Source: JBFXAN01 sp050184225
GTDB taxonomy: Bacteria; Chloroflexota; Dehalococcoidia; CAUJGQ01
Direction: 5' to 3'
Assembly (NCBI GenBank): GCA_050184225.1
Contig: JBFXAN010000098.1
Span: 1-23,280, forward strand
DNA length: 23,280 nucleotides
The first letter of the stretch is position 1, and each line of letters begins with the position of its first letter. Of the stretch, positions 1 through 7,529 are shown one piece after another. Below the pieces are notes generated by a model. It was given only the letters and a program-made list of their open reading frames with translations. It did no database searches and had not been told where the DNA came from. Both the position numbers and the translations under genes were made by a program.

Positions 1-897
1 TTCTGGTCTGCCATGGTGGAACTAGATTCGTCGGTGCCACCCAACGAAATACTGGTTCCGTCGGTTGACGTAGACTCCCCGTTCCCTGCGAGGGAAGGGG
101 GCCGGGGGGTTAGGTATCACCTCCCCGTCACCTTCGATCACGTCACCTTCCGCTACACCCCAACCGATCCACCCGCCCTCCGCGACGTCTCCTTCGAGGC
201 CGGCGCCGGGCAAACGGTGGCGCTTGTCGGCCGCTCCGGCGCCGGCAAGACCACGGCCGCGCATCTCTTGCTCCGCTTTTGGGACCCGCAGGACGGCCGC
301 ATCCTGCTCGACGGCCACGACATCCGCGACTTCAAGCTGGATGACCTGCGCCGCTATGTCGCGCTGGTCGCCCAGGATACCTATCTCTTCAACGCCACCC
401 TCTGGGAGAACCTGCGCCTCGGCCGTCCCGAAGCGGCCGAGAGCGACGTGCTCGACGCCGCCCGCTGGGCCAACGTCGACGAGTTCGCCCAATCGCTGCC
501 GGACGGCTACCAGACGATGGTCGGCGAGCGCGGCCTGCAACTCTCCGGCGGACAACGCCAGCGCGTCGCCATCGCTCGCGCGTTGCTCAAAGACGCGCCC
601 GTGCTCGTCCTCGACGAAGCCACCTCCCACCTCGACGCCGTCAACGAGGCTGAAGTACGCGGCGCCCTCGACCGCCTGATGCAGGGCCGCACGACGCTCG
701 TCATCGCCCATCGCCTCTCCACGATCCGCGACGCCGATCAGATCGTCGTCCTCGACGACGGCGCCGTGGCCGAACGCGGCACCCACCAGGATCTGCTCGC
801 GCTCGACGGCCTCTACTCACACCTGATCGGCGCACAGCTTCGCACCAGCAGCCGCCCGCCGGAGATCCAACAACCCGTCGGCGGCGACGGCAAATGA
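1..897 (+). CDS. ABC exporter, C-terminal ATPase half (5' truncated by window edge)
   Basis: The frame is open to the first base of the window, so this is the end of a longer gene, probably a half-transporter with a membrane domain fused to an ATPase (MsbA/MdlB type). Counting from the methionine at base 13, the nucleotide-binding domain has a Walker A GRSGAGKT (73-80), a Q-loop glutamine (121), the signature LSGGQ (177-181), Walker B with catalytic Glu (VLVLDE, 197-202) and the switch His (233). It would power export of an unknown substrate across the cytoplasmic membrane. The linker before the ATPase domain (about residues 21-34) is encoded by a GC-rich repeat element, which is unusual inside a gene. 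The methionine at base 13 has no clear ribosome site and is unlikely to be the true start. The ATPase call is certain; the substrate is unknown. Confidence 0.93.
   Translation, partial: FWSAMVELDSSVPPNEILVPSVDVDSPFPAREGGRGVRYHLPVTFDHVTFRYTPTDPPALRDVSFEAGAGQTVALVGRSGAGKTTAAHLLLRFWDPQDGRILLDGHDIRDFKLDDLRRYVALVAQDTYLFNATLWENLRLGRPEAAESDVLDAARWANVDEFAQSLPDGYQTMVGERGLQLSGGQRQRVAIARALLKDAPVLVLDEATSHLDAVNEAEVRGALDRLMQGRTTLVIAHRLSTIRDADQIVVLDDGAVAERGTHQDLLALDGLYSHLIGAQLRTSSRPPEIQQPVGGDGK
73..113. repeat. GC-rich palindromic repeat inside the ABC exporter gene
   Basis: The centre forms an inverted repeat (TTCCCT-GCG-AGGGAA, extended by C-rich and G-rich flanks) followed by a G-rich tail. It resembles the reverse complement of the element at 961-1003. 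Here it is read in frame as a Pro/Gly/Arg-rich linker without stop codons. Confidence 0.6.
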
Positions 898-956
898 TAC
901 GGAACGCCCCCTCCCCGACGCACTGAGGAAGCGTGTCCCGCGTGGCGACGGTGGAG

Positions 957-2225
957 TCAGGCGCCTCTCCCCGGCAACGCGGGGGAGGGGCCGGGGGAGG
1001 GGGTCACCGCTCCTTGCGGCTCCGGCAACCGCAGCGCGCACATCAGCCCGATCACCATCGTGATCACGCTGGCCACGATCGGCACCGTGTAGCTGTCGTA
1101 AAGGTCATACGCCCACCCCGCCAGCGTCGGTCCCAGAAAGCAACCCGGCGCCAGCGACGTGTAGAGAACCCCGATCACCGCACCGGCATGGCGTGCGCCG
1201 AAGTAGTCCGTGGTCAGGGCCGGCACGATCACAAAGAGGCCACCGTAACTCAGTCCGAACCCCACCGCGAACAACGCGAATGTCCACACGTTGTCGGCCA
1301 CCAACCAGAAGCTGAGAAACAACCCCATCCCGATGAACATGGCGATGCAGACCCGTCTCCGCCCGAACCGGTCTGAAGACCCGCCGAGAAAGAACCGGCC
1401 GGCGACGCTGCCCGCCCCGATCAAGCCGAGCAGCATGGAAGCAGTTACCGGATGAATCCCGTGAGACTCCGCATCCGGCACCAGATGGGCAAACGGAACG
1501 AAGGCGCCCAGTGCCGCTACCAGGCTAGCGAGGTACAGCAACCGGAACGCATGCGTCTTGACCGCCTCGCGCACCGTCATCCCAGACACCGGTTGCAGCG
1601 TGGACGCTGGCGCAGCGGCATCACCGTCCGGCCGCAGCCCTTTTACCTCCGGCGCCCGCACCAGAAACCGCGACGCGAGCAGGATGCCCGCCACCGCCGT
1701 CACGCCCAACGCGACGAACACCACCGACCAGTCCCACACGCGTAGCAGCACCGCCGCCACCGGCGGACCGGCCAGATTGCCGGCGCCGCTGCCCGCCATC
1801 GTCAATCCGGTGGCCAGACCGCGCCGCCGGACAAACCAGTGCTGCACCGTCTCCGTCGCCGGTACCAGGATGCAGGCGATCCCGAGTCCCACGCCGATGG
1901 AATAGGTCACATACAGATGCCAGATCGAATCTGCCCGGCTGGCCACGAGCAACCCCGCGCCGATCAACACAGCGCCAACCGCGACCAACCAACGCGCGCC
2001 GATCCGATCCGCCAGGGGTCCGCTCACCACGCCCAGCGCGTTACCGAGGCCGAGGGTGATGCCGAAAAGGCCGGCGATCTGCGCGTGATTCGCGTCGAAC
2101 GCCTTCGAGAGGGGGGTGAAGAACGCCCCAAACGAATACAGCACGCCAAATGAGAGAAACAGCGACAGAAACGCGCCGCCGACTACATACCAACCGTAGA
2201 AAATCGGATGTCGTTGCTCCGCCAA
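957..2225 (-). CDS. MFS transporter, oxalate/formate antiporter-like (monocarboxylate type)
   Basis: A 422-residue protein with about 12 hydrophobic segments. The N-terminus (IFYGWYVVGGAFL) and the loop 2-3 motif GPLADRIGAR (69-78), with a related GGSSDRFGRRR in the second half, are typical of major facilitator proteins of the OFA/monocarboxylate group. It probably exchanges or imports a small organic anion in the cytoplasmic membrane. The start is TTG: an in-frame TAG lies directly before it, so no earlier start exists, and the ribosome site is weak. The last 17 residues (about 406-422, Pro/Gly-rich) are encoded by a GC-rich repeat and are probably not part of the ancestral protein. It is convergent with the ABC exporter and divergent from hemQ. 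The substrate is not determinable from the sequence. Confidence 0.88.
   Translation of the reverse strand: MAEQRHPIFYGWYVVGGAFLSLFLSFGVLYSFGAFFTPLSKAFDANHAQIAGLFGITLGLGNALGVVSGPLADRIGARWLVAVGAVLIGAGLLVASRADSIWHLYVTYSIGVGLGIACILVPATETVQHWFVRRRGLATGLTMAGSGAGNLAGPPVAAVLLRVWDWSVVFVALGVTAVAGILLASRFLVRAPEVKGLRPDGDAAAPASTLQPVSGMTVREAVKTHAFRLLYLASLVAALGAFVPFAHLVPDAESHGIHPVTASMLLGLIGAGSVAGRFFLGGSSDRFGRRRVCIAMFIGMGLFLSFWLVADNVWTFALFAVGFGLSYGGLFVIVPALTTDYFGARHAGAVIGVLYTSLAPGCFLGPTLAGWAYDLYDSYTVPIVASVITMVIGLMCALRLPEPQGAVTPSPGPSPALPGRGA
961..1003. repeat. GC-rich palindromic repeat forming the 3' end of the MFS gene
   Basis: An imperfect inverted repeat (CCTCTCCCCG facing CGCGGGGGAGGGG) with a G-rich tail. 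It is similar in layout to the element at 73-113 in the opposite orientation. It supplies the C-terminal codons of the MFS transporter. Confidence 0.55.
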
Positions 2226-2475
2226 ACTACACGTTCACCCACCGTCGATGTCGCCGCCCATGGGGGTGCTCGTCAAAGACAGCGCGGCATCAGCGTACTA
2301 GCCGGGCGTCTTCACCACCAGGACGCCACGGCGTCCCGTTCTCACACCTTCGCACCGAGCAACCGCTGCACAAGCTGAACCGGATCGACGCCCGATGCGA
2401 CCAACCGCCCACAGGCACTCGTCTCACCGTCCCCCGGCCGCATCAGAAATCTCCTCAAATCTCCCTATTCCGCCG

Positions 2476-2497
2476 CATTGTGACGATCGATACAATG
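2476..2497 (+). promoter_or_regulatory. Inverted repeat with a -10-like box upstream of hemQ
   Basis: CATTGT (2476-2481) and ACAATG (2492-2497) are perfect 6-nt arms around a CGATCG centre; 9 of 11 positions are symmetric. The right arm overlaps TACAAT (2491-2496), a close match to a -10 box, but no good -35 box is seen. This looks like an operator or promoter in the 344-bp gap between the MFS gene and hemQ. Nothing else in that gap could be supported. Confidence 0.35.
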
Positions 2498-2569
2498 AGG
2501 TTTACCATCGACTACACAACACATAACCGGCCCGCCCATCGTCAGGATGCGGGCGAAGGGGAGGCATCA

Positions 2570-3310
2570 ATGGCTGGCTCCGAGCAGAACGGTATGCAGG
2601 AGATTCCAAAAGGACTCTTCGTCCAGTACGCCTTCTTCACGATCGATCCAGCCTGGCGGTTGCTGCCGCGTGAGACACGGGACGAGCAGAAGGCCGAGCT
2701 CGCCCGGCTGGTCGAATCGATCGAGGAGCCGGTCTCCGTCCGTTCCTACAGCCTCGGCGGCATCCGCGCCGACGCCGACCTGCTGCTCTGGACGATCGCC
2801 CCCTCGCCGATGGAAATCCATCACCTCGGCACGGCGATCCTCGGCACCGCGATCGCGCCGTACCTGCGCCGCACCTACGCCTACCTGGCGATGACCAAGC
2901 GCTCGATGTACGTGCGCAACGACAGCGTCAACAACCGCCGGCTGCAACTCAACCCGAACGGCTCCTCCTACCTCTTCGTCTACCCCTTCGTCAAAACCCG
3001 CGGCTGGTACCAGCTTTCCCAGGAGGAGCGGCAGCGGATGATGAACGAGCACATCCGCATCGGTCACAAGTACCCGACCGTCAAGCTGAACACCACCTAC
3101 TCCTTCGGACTCGACGACCAGGAGTTCGTCGTCGCCTTCGAGACCGACCATCCCGAGGACTTCCTCGACCTCGTGATGGAGCTGCGCGAGGCGGAGAGCA
3201 GCCTCTACACCCTCCGCGATACCCCGATCTTCACCTGCATCGCCATGCCGATCCGCGCGGCCCTGGACACGCTCGACGGCGCCGCCCAACTCTCTCCCGT
3301 CGCTGTCTGA
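2570..3310 (+). CDS. hemQ: Coproheme decarboxylase HemQ (chlorite dismutase family)
   Basis: A 246-residue cytoplasmic protein of the chlorite dismutase-like family. HemQ converts coproheme to haem b by two peroxide-driven decarboxylations, the last step of the Gram-positive-type haem pathway. The conserved block YPFVK (138-142) contains the expected catalytic Tyr138 and propionate-binding Lys142. His161 (in MMNEH) aligns with the proximal haem ligand, and the GLDDQEFVVAFETD strand follows. The loop after YPFVK is about four residues shorter than in Listeria HemQ. The family's chlorite-degrading arginine site is not apparent, so HemQ is favoured over a true chlorite dismutase. The start is the ATG preceded by AAGGGGAGG at 2556-2564; the frame is open further upstream but without a better start. 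It stands alone, ends in a long hairpin, and other haem genes are outside the window. Confidence 0.9.
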   Translation: MAGSEQNGMQEIPKGLFVQYAFFTIDPAWRLLPRETRDEQKAELARLVESIEEPVSVRSYSLGGIRADADLLLWTIAPSPMEIHHLGTAILGTAIAPYLRRTYAYLAMTKRSMYVRNDSVNNRRLQLNPNGSSYLFVYPFVKTRGWYQLSQEERQRMMNEHIRIGHKYPTVKLNTTYSFGLDDQEFVVAFETDHPEDFLDLVMELREAESSLYTLRDTPIFTCIAMPIRAALDTLDGAAQLSPVAV

Positions 3311-3318
3311 ACAACCAC

Positions 3319-3387
3319 CTGGGAGCGCGGCCATCCTGGCCGCAATGCCATGTGACAGACGGGCGGCCAGGATGGCCGCGCTCCCAG
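3319..3387. repeat. Perfect 25-bp inverted repeat after hemQ
   Basis: The arms 3319-3343 and 3363-3387 are exact reverse complements with a 19-nt loop, beginning 8 nt after the hemQ stop. There is no T-tract after it. It could protect the mRNA 3' end, act with the next hairpin as a terminator, or be a dispersed genomic repeat. Confidence 0.85.
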
Positions 3388-3392
3388 CCCGG

Positions 3393-3432
3393 AAGGATCC
3401 CGCCGCTCGATAGGGACGAGCGCGGGATCCTT
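3393..3432 (+). terminator. Hairpin, possible terminator between hemQ and the permease gene
   Basis: AAGGATCCCGC...GCTCG pairs with CGAGCGCGGGATCCTT with a single bulge and an 8-nt loop. It has no clear U-run, so a terminator role is only probable. It directly follows the 25-bp inverted repeat. Confidence 0.45.
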
Positions 3433-3482
3433 CGTCACGTTTACGATGGCAGCGGGAGGGGCCGCATCCGGCCCGTGGAGCG

Positions 3483-4580
3483 ATGGACCGCATGATCGAG
3501 GCGCCGGCAGTCCGCGATGAATCCCGCCGCCACAGCGCGGTTGTCCGTGGCCGCCGTCGCGCGCCGCTGCTCCTGCCCGCGCTCGTCGTGCTGCTGGCCG
3601 TCGCCATGCTCCTCAACGCCGGCATCGGCGCCGTTCGCATCGCGCCACCGCAGGTGATCGCGATCCTGCTCGACCACGCCGGCATCGGCATCGACGTCTC
3701 CGTCACCCCCCAGCAGGACGCGGTCCTCTGGAACATCCGCCTGCCGCGCATCCTCCTCGCCGCCCTCGTCGGCGGCGCCCTCGCGCTGGCCGGCGCCGTC
3801 TTGCAGGGCGTCTTTCGCAATCCGCTCGCCGACCCCAGCCTGATCGGCGTCTCCAGCGGCGCCGCCGTCGGTGCGGTCGCGGCGATCGTCGCCGGGTTCA
3901 CCCTCTTCGGCCTCGCCTCGTTACCAGTTGCCGCGTTCACCGGCGGCATGCTGGCGATGCTCGCCGTCTACGCCTTCGCCCGGCAGGACGGCCGCACCGA
4001 GGTCGTCACGCTGATCCTCACCGGCATCGCCATCAACGCCATCGCCGGCGCCGCGACCGGCATCTTCTTCTTCCTCGCCGACGATACCCAACTGCGGACG
4101 ATCGTCTTCTGGACGCTCGGCAGCCTCGGCGGCGCCACCTGGCGGTCGGTCTGGGCTGTGCTTCCTTTCATCGGCGCCGGCATGCTCGTCCTGCCCTTCT
4201 GGGGACGGCAGCTCAACCTGCTCGTCCTCGGCGAACGCGAGGCACGCCACCTGGGCGTCAACACCGAGTCGATGCGCTTCCTCCTCGTCGCCCTCGCTGC
4301 CCTGATCGCCGGCGCCTCGGTCGCCGTCGCCGGCGTGATCGGCTTCGTCGGCCTGGTCGTGCCCCACATCATCCGCCTGATCGCCGGTCCCGACCATCGC
4401 CTGCTGCTGCCCGCCAGCACGCTCGCCGGCGCCGTCCTGCTCCTGCTCGCCGACCTCGCCGCCCGCACCCTCGTCCTCCCCCGCGAGCTCCCCCTCGGCG
4501 TCGTCACCGCCCTCGCCGGCGGCCCCTTCTTCCTCTGGCTGCTCCACCGCACCCGCCGCGAACATGGCGGCTGGGGCTGA
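3483..4580 (+). CDS. FecCD/BtuC-family ABC transporter permease (iron-siderophore, haem or cobalamin)
   Basis: A 365-residue integral membrane protein with about ten hydrophobic segments. After a short basic N-terminus it carries family hallmarks: IRLPRILLAALVGGALALAG, NPLADPSLIGVSSGAA and the late GFVGLVVPHIIRLIAGPDHR region that contacts the ATPase. It forms the membrane channel of an importer for ferric siderophore, haem or vitamin B12. No binding protein or ATPase lies beside it, so it is an orphan permease in this window, possibly shared with a distant locus. Two starts are possible: ATG 3483, or ATG 3492, which is better spaced from GGAG at 3477. Its position after hemQ fits iron supply, but hairpins separate the two genes, so they are probably separate transcripts. 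Confidence 0.9.
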   Translation: MDRMIEAPAVRDESRRHSAVVRGRRRAPLLLPALVVLLAVAMLLNAGIGAVRIAPPQVIAILLDHAGIGIDVSVTPQQDAVLWNIRLPRILLAALVGGALALAGAVLQGVFRNPLADPSLIGVSSGAAVGAVAAIVAGFTLFGLASLPVAAFTGGMLAMLAVYAFARQDGRTEVVTLILTGIAINAIAGAATGIFFFLADDTQLRTIVFWTLGSLGGATWRSVWAVLPFIGAGMLVLPFWGRQLNLLVLGEREARHLGVNTESMRFLLVALAALIAGASVAVAGVIGFVGLVVPHIIRLIAGPDHRLLLPASTLAGAVLLLLADLAARTLVLPRELPLGVVTALAGGPFFLWLLHRTRREHGGWG

Positions 4581-4591
4581 CATGCGGTTTC

Positions 4592-4696
4592 TGAAACACA
4601 AAGGGACAAAGACGACAAAGAGCGCAAAGAAGTTTCGAATGCGTCCCGCAACAAAGAACTTTGAGTCCTTTGTCGTCTTTGTCCCTTTGTGTTTCA
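4592..4696. repeat. Long inverted repeat with CAAAG-core units (copy A)
   Basis: The arms 4592-4620 and 4668-4696 are perfect 29-nt reverse complements; the similarity continues more weakly inwards. Each arm is a run of 8-9-nt units ending in CAAAG. It starts 12 nt after the permease stop and ends just before the promoter-like TACAAT (4706-4711) of the next gene. Related copies lie at 17796-17899 and 22115-22211. Confidence 0.9.
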
Positions 4697-4732
4697 AGTC
4701 CCCGCTACAATAGCCGCGACGTGAGGTGAATG

Positions 4733-5401
4733 ATGGAAGTCGCGAATGAGTTGATGGTGCGCGGGGTGGTCGTCGGCGTGTTTCAGGAGAATTGCTGGGT
4801 GATCGGATCGCGGCGGACGCGGGAGGCGATCGTGATCGACCCCGGCGATGAGCCGGAGACGATCCTCGCCCTCGCGCGGGACATGGGTCTGAACGTCAAG
4901 CAGATCATCTGCTCGCATGCCCACGTCGACCACATCATGGGCGTGCGCGGCGTGCAGGAGCAAACGGGCGCCGGCTTCCTGCTGCATCCGGCCGACCTTG
5001 GTATCGCTCGGGCGATGCCCACGAGCGCCGCCCGCTTCCTCGGCTACGAGCCGCCCGCGCCGCCGGAGCCGGACGCGCCGATCGCCGACGGCGACATCGT
5101 CGAGGTCGATGGCCTCCAACTCCAGGTGCTGCACACCCCCGGCCATACGCCCGGCAGCGTCTCCTACTACACCGACGGCCTCCTCTTCAGCGGTGACACG
5201 CTGTTTCGCGGCTCGATCGGCCGCACCGACCTGCCCGGCGGCGACTACGACCAGATCATGCAGAGCATCATCGGCCGGCTGCTGACGCTGCCCGACGACA
5301 CGATCGTCCTGCCCGGCCATATGCAGGAGACACGGATCGATTACGAGCGCCAGGCGAACCCCTTCGTCCTCCAGGAGATGCAGCGGCTGCGCGGTGTCTA
5401 A
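4733..5401 (+). CDS. Metallo-beta-lactamase-fold hydrolase (glyoxalase II-like, YcbL type)
   Basis: A 222-residue cytoplasmic protein of the MBL superfamily. The dinuclear metal site is complete: HAHVDH (62-67), His138 in PGHTPGS, Asp155 in FSGDTLF and His196 in LPGHM. The segment DTLFRGSIGRTDLPGGD is typical of the short glyoxalase II-like group that hydrolyses thioesters or related acyl thiols. It lacks the C-terminal substrate domain of classical glyoxalase II. ATG 4733 is chosen because GAGG (4723-4726) is 6 nt away; ATG 4730 would be only 3 nt away. The exact substrate is unknown. A separate promoter is likely just upstream, so it is probably not co-transcribed with the permease. Confidence 0.88.
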   Translation: MEVANELMVRGVVVGVFQENCWVIGSRRTREAIVIDPGDEPETILALARDMGLNVKQIICSHAHVDHIMGVRGVQEQTGAGFLLHPADLGIARAMPTSAARFLGYEPPAPPEPDAPIADGDIVEVDGLQLQVLHTPGHTPGSVSYYTDGLLFSGDTLFRGSIGRTDLPGGDYDQIMQSIIGRLLTLPDDTIVLPGHMQETRIDYERQANPFVLQEMQRLRGV

Positions 5402-5498
5402 CTCAAGACGGCCGCTCCGCTTCGATTGCCGCACGCCCGCAGCATCGCCGCCGTAAACCTTCTCGTGAGATTAGTCACAATTTCTTCCGTGTACGGTC

Positions 5499-5527
5499 TT
5501 GTTTTAGCCGTCTCCGGTCGATACTAT
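5499..5527 (+). promoter_or_regulatory. Sigma-70-type promoter of a candidate small RNA
   Basis: TTGTTT (5499-5504) and TACTAT (5522-5527) are separated by exactly 17 bp. A small palindrome, CCGTGTACGG (5488-5497), sits directly upstream of the -35 box and might bind a regulator. No protein gene follows on this strand. Confidence 0.55.
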
Positions 5528-5533
5528 GAATAC

Positions 5534-5619
5534 CGACGGTGTCGCTGCCAGCGCCGTCACGTCTTCCTTCTCAGAGACCCGCGACACTCCTCCCTCCCGT
5601 CGCGGGTCTCGCCCTTTTT
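5534..5619 (+). ncRNA. Candidate small RNA, about 86 nt
   Basis: A transcript starting about 7 nt after the promoter would begin near 5534 and end in the T-run at 5615-5619. It would fold into a 5' hairpin (GACGG/CCGTC outer stem with CGCT/AGCG inside, 5535-5558), a pyrimidine-rich single-stranded stretch, and a strong terminator hairpin. No convincing reading frame fits: the ATG at 5526 overlaps the promoter and opens a frame antisense to dppC. No T-box, riboswitch or known RNA family was recognised. It could instead be a leftover leader or the terminator of the upstream hydrolase gene. Confidence 0.45.
5574..5619 (+). terminator. Intrinsic terminator
   Basis: A 12-bp perfect stem GAGACCCGCGAC/GTCGCGGGTCTC (5574-5585 with 5599-5610) with a 13-nt loop is followed by GCCC and five Ts. 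It would end the candidate small RNA and any read-through from the hydrolase gene. Confidence 0.8.
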
Positions 5620-5675
5620 CCGCTCCCCGCTCCCTGTCACACAGGCTGCCACAGCGAATCCACGGAGTCTCGTTC

Positions 5676-6617
5676 TCAGGCTCGATGAGACAACGTCGGG
5701 TCGAGCTCGTCCCGGAGCGAATCACCGACCATGCTCATCGAGAGCACGGTGATGATGATGGCGAGCCCGGGAACGATCGTCAGCCAGGGCGCTTGCTGGA
5801 AGAGTACCTTGCCGGTGCCGATGATGTTTCCCCAACTCGGGGTCGATGGCGGCACGCCGGCGCCCAGGAAGCTCAACGACGCCTCGCTCAAGACCGCCGT
5901 CGTGAAGTGGAAGCTGGCGAAGACGAGCAAGGGAGGCACAGTATTGGGGAGAATGTGCCGAATCACGAGACGGCAGTCGTTCGCGCCGACGGCACGGGCA
6001 GATTCGATGAAAGGCTCCTCTCGCAGCTTCAAGACGGTCGACCGTATCAGCCGTGCCGTGCTGGGAACCTGGACAATGGTCAGCACGATCACCACGACCG
6101 ACGCCGCCGGGCCGACGACCGCGATCATGGCAAGGGCAAGCAGCAGACCGGGGAAGGCCATCAACCCATCGATCACGCGCATGATCACGAGGTCGGCCCG
6201 GCGAGACATGCCGGTGATCAGGCCGATCGCCAACCCGAGCAGCGAGGAGAGCGCTGTGACCGCGAGTCCCACGGCGAGCGAGACACGTGCGCCGAAGATC
6301 ACCCGGCTGAGGACATCCTGCCCGACGGCGTCCGTGCCGAACCAGTGGCGCGCGGATGGAGCCTGGAGGCGCTCGACCGGATCGATCGCCGACGGTGGAT
6401 ACGGCGCGAGCAGCGGGGCGAAGACGGCCACCACGCCAATGACGATCAAGATCGTCCCGCCAACGACGGCGGTGGGGTTTTGGCGCGCGAAGCGCGCGAT
6501 CCGATGCCGGCGCCCGCGTGGGTGGGGCGGATGGCCGTGAGGGACGGCAACGTGTGATGAATTCGTTGAGCCGGTGGTCACGTCGTCAGAACCTGATCCT
6601 GGGGTCGAACCAGCCAT
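5676..6617 (-). CDS. Peptide/nickel-type ABC transporter permease, DppC/OppC family
   Basis: A 313-residue inner-membrane permease. After a low-complexity N-terminus (about 45 residues) comes the first membrane helix, the DppC hallmark FGTDAVGQDVLSRVIFGARV (93-112), the ATPase-docking EAA loop (about 203-227, ESARAVGANDCRLVIRH) and the typical end GDSLRDELDP. It pairs with the DppB-type permease encoded upstream to form the channel. ATG 6617 overlaps the dppB-like gene by 32 nt; a GTG at 6581, four bases after that gene's stop, is an alternative that would shorten the odd N-terminus. It is the last gene of the operon. The substrate may be a peptide, nickel chelate or other solute. Confidence 0.92.
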   Translation of the reverse strand: MAGSTPGSGSDDVTTGSTNSSHVAVPHGHPPHPRGRRHRIARFARQNPTAVVGGTILIVIGVVAVFAPLLAPYPPSAIDPVERLQAPSARHWFGTDAVGQDVLSRVIFGARVSLAVGLAVTALSSLLGLAIGLITGMSRRADLVIMRVIDGLMAFPGLLLALAMIAVVGPAASVVVIVLTIVQVPSTARLIRSTVLKLREEPFIESARAVGANDCRLVIRHILPNTVPPLLVFASFHFTTAVLSEASLSFLGAGVPPSTPSWGNIIGTGKVLFQQAPWLTIVPGLAIIITVLSMSMVGDSLRDELDPTLSHRA

Positions 6618-7527
6618 AGCTGAGGTCCACGAGCAGGTTGATGGTGACGAGGAGCATCCCCGTGATCAGGATCGTTCCCTGCACGACGGGATAGTCGCGG
6701 CTGAGCGCGCCTTCGACGAAGAGCCGCCCCAGCCCAGGGATCGCGAACACCGTTTCGACCACTGCCACACCCGCGAGCACATACGCCACGCTGATGCCGA
6801 TCACCGTCATCACCGGCAGCGCCGCATTCTTGGCCGCGTGACGCAGCAACACGGCGTGCTCGGTCATCCCTTTCGACCGCGCGGTGCGGACGTAGTCCTG
6901 GCCGAGCACCTCGAGCATCGCCGTGCGCGTCATGCGGGCGAGGAGCCCCGCGATCCCGAAGGCAATCGTCGCCGACGGCAGGATCACCGATCTGAGGAAC
7001 GGCACGACTCCCGCCGAGAGCGGCTCATAGCCGGCGGGCGGGAGCAACGAGAGCGTGAGCGTGAAGATGTAGATGAGGATGTAGCCGAGCCAGAACGAGG
7101 GGATCCCGTATCCCAGCGTGGCGAACACCATCGTCCCGCGATCGATCCAGGAGCCGCGCCGCCACGCCGCCAGGCCGCCGAGCGGCACGCCGATCACGAT
7201 CCCGCCCACCAGCGCCAGCAGGCCGACCGCGACCGTCGGCTGGATGCGTTGCGCGATCAGATCGGTCACCGGCTCGTGACTGAACACCGAGCGCCCCAGG
7301 TCACCCTGGAGTGCCCGTCGTGACCAGAGCGCGAACTGCACATGGAGCGGACGGTTCAGCCCGAGCGCGTGGCGCGTTTCCTCGACCTGTTCCGGTGACG
7401 CCCGGTCGCCTGCTGCGAGCAGCGCCGGGTCGCCGGGAGCGAGGTGGAGCAGGGCGAACGCGACGGTGACGACCACGACGATCACGGGCACGGACGCGAG
7501 CAGTCGGGTCGCAATGTACCGTCCCAT
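6586..7527 (-). CDS. Peptide/nickel-type ABC transporter permease, DppB/OppB family
   Basis: A 313-residue permease with six membrane segments. The N-terminus (RYIATRLLASVPVIVVVVTV) and HLAPGDPA (28-35) are DppB-like. The EAA loop lies at about 211-235 (DYVRTARSKGMTEHAVLLRH), and the end (LVDLSYGWFDPRIRF) is diagnostic of the family. The ATG lies two bases after the binding-protein stop codon, so the two are translationally coupled. No OppD/OppF-type ATPase genes follow in the window; they must be supplied from elsewhere. Confidence 0.93.
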   Translation of the reverse strand: MGRYIATRLLASVPVIVVVVTVAFALLHLAPGDPALLAAGDRASPEQVEETRHALGLNRPLHVQFALWSRRALQGDLGRSVFSHEPVTDLIAQRIQPTVAVGLLALVGGIVIGVPLGGLAAWRRGSWIDRGTMVFATLGYGIPSFWLGYILIYIFTLTLSLLPPAGYEPLSAGVVPFLRSVILPSATIAFGIAGLLARMTRTAMLEVLGQDYVRTARSKGMTEHAVLLRHAAKNAALPVMTVIGISVAYVLAGVAVVETVFAIPGLGRLFVEGALSRDYPVVQGTILITGMLLVTINLLVDLSYGWFDPRIRF

Positions 7528-7529
7528 CG

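Noticed and set aside
3319..3387. Terminal inverted repeats of a small insertion sequence
   Set aside because: The arms are only 19 nt apart, with no transposase and no target duplication seen.
2567..3949. Long open minus-strand frame antisense to hemQ and the permease gene
   Set aside because: Its product is Arg/Ala/Gly-rich with no family features, and it overlaps two well-supported genes. This is a normal result of high GC codon use.
4592..4696. CRISPR array or tandem repeat interpretation of the CAAAG-unit elements
   Set aside because: The units are too short and degenerate, there are no spacers, and the structure is a single inverted repeat.
5461..5620. T-box leader
   Set aside because: The conserved T-box antiterminator sequence is absent, and no aminoacyl-tRNA synthetase or amino-acid gene follows on that strand.
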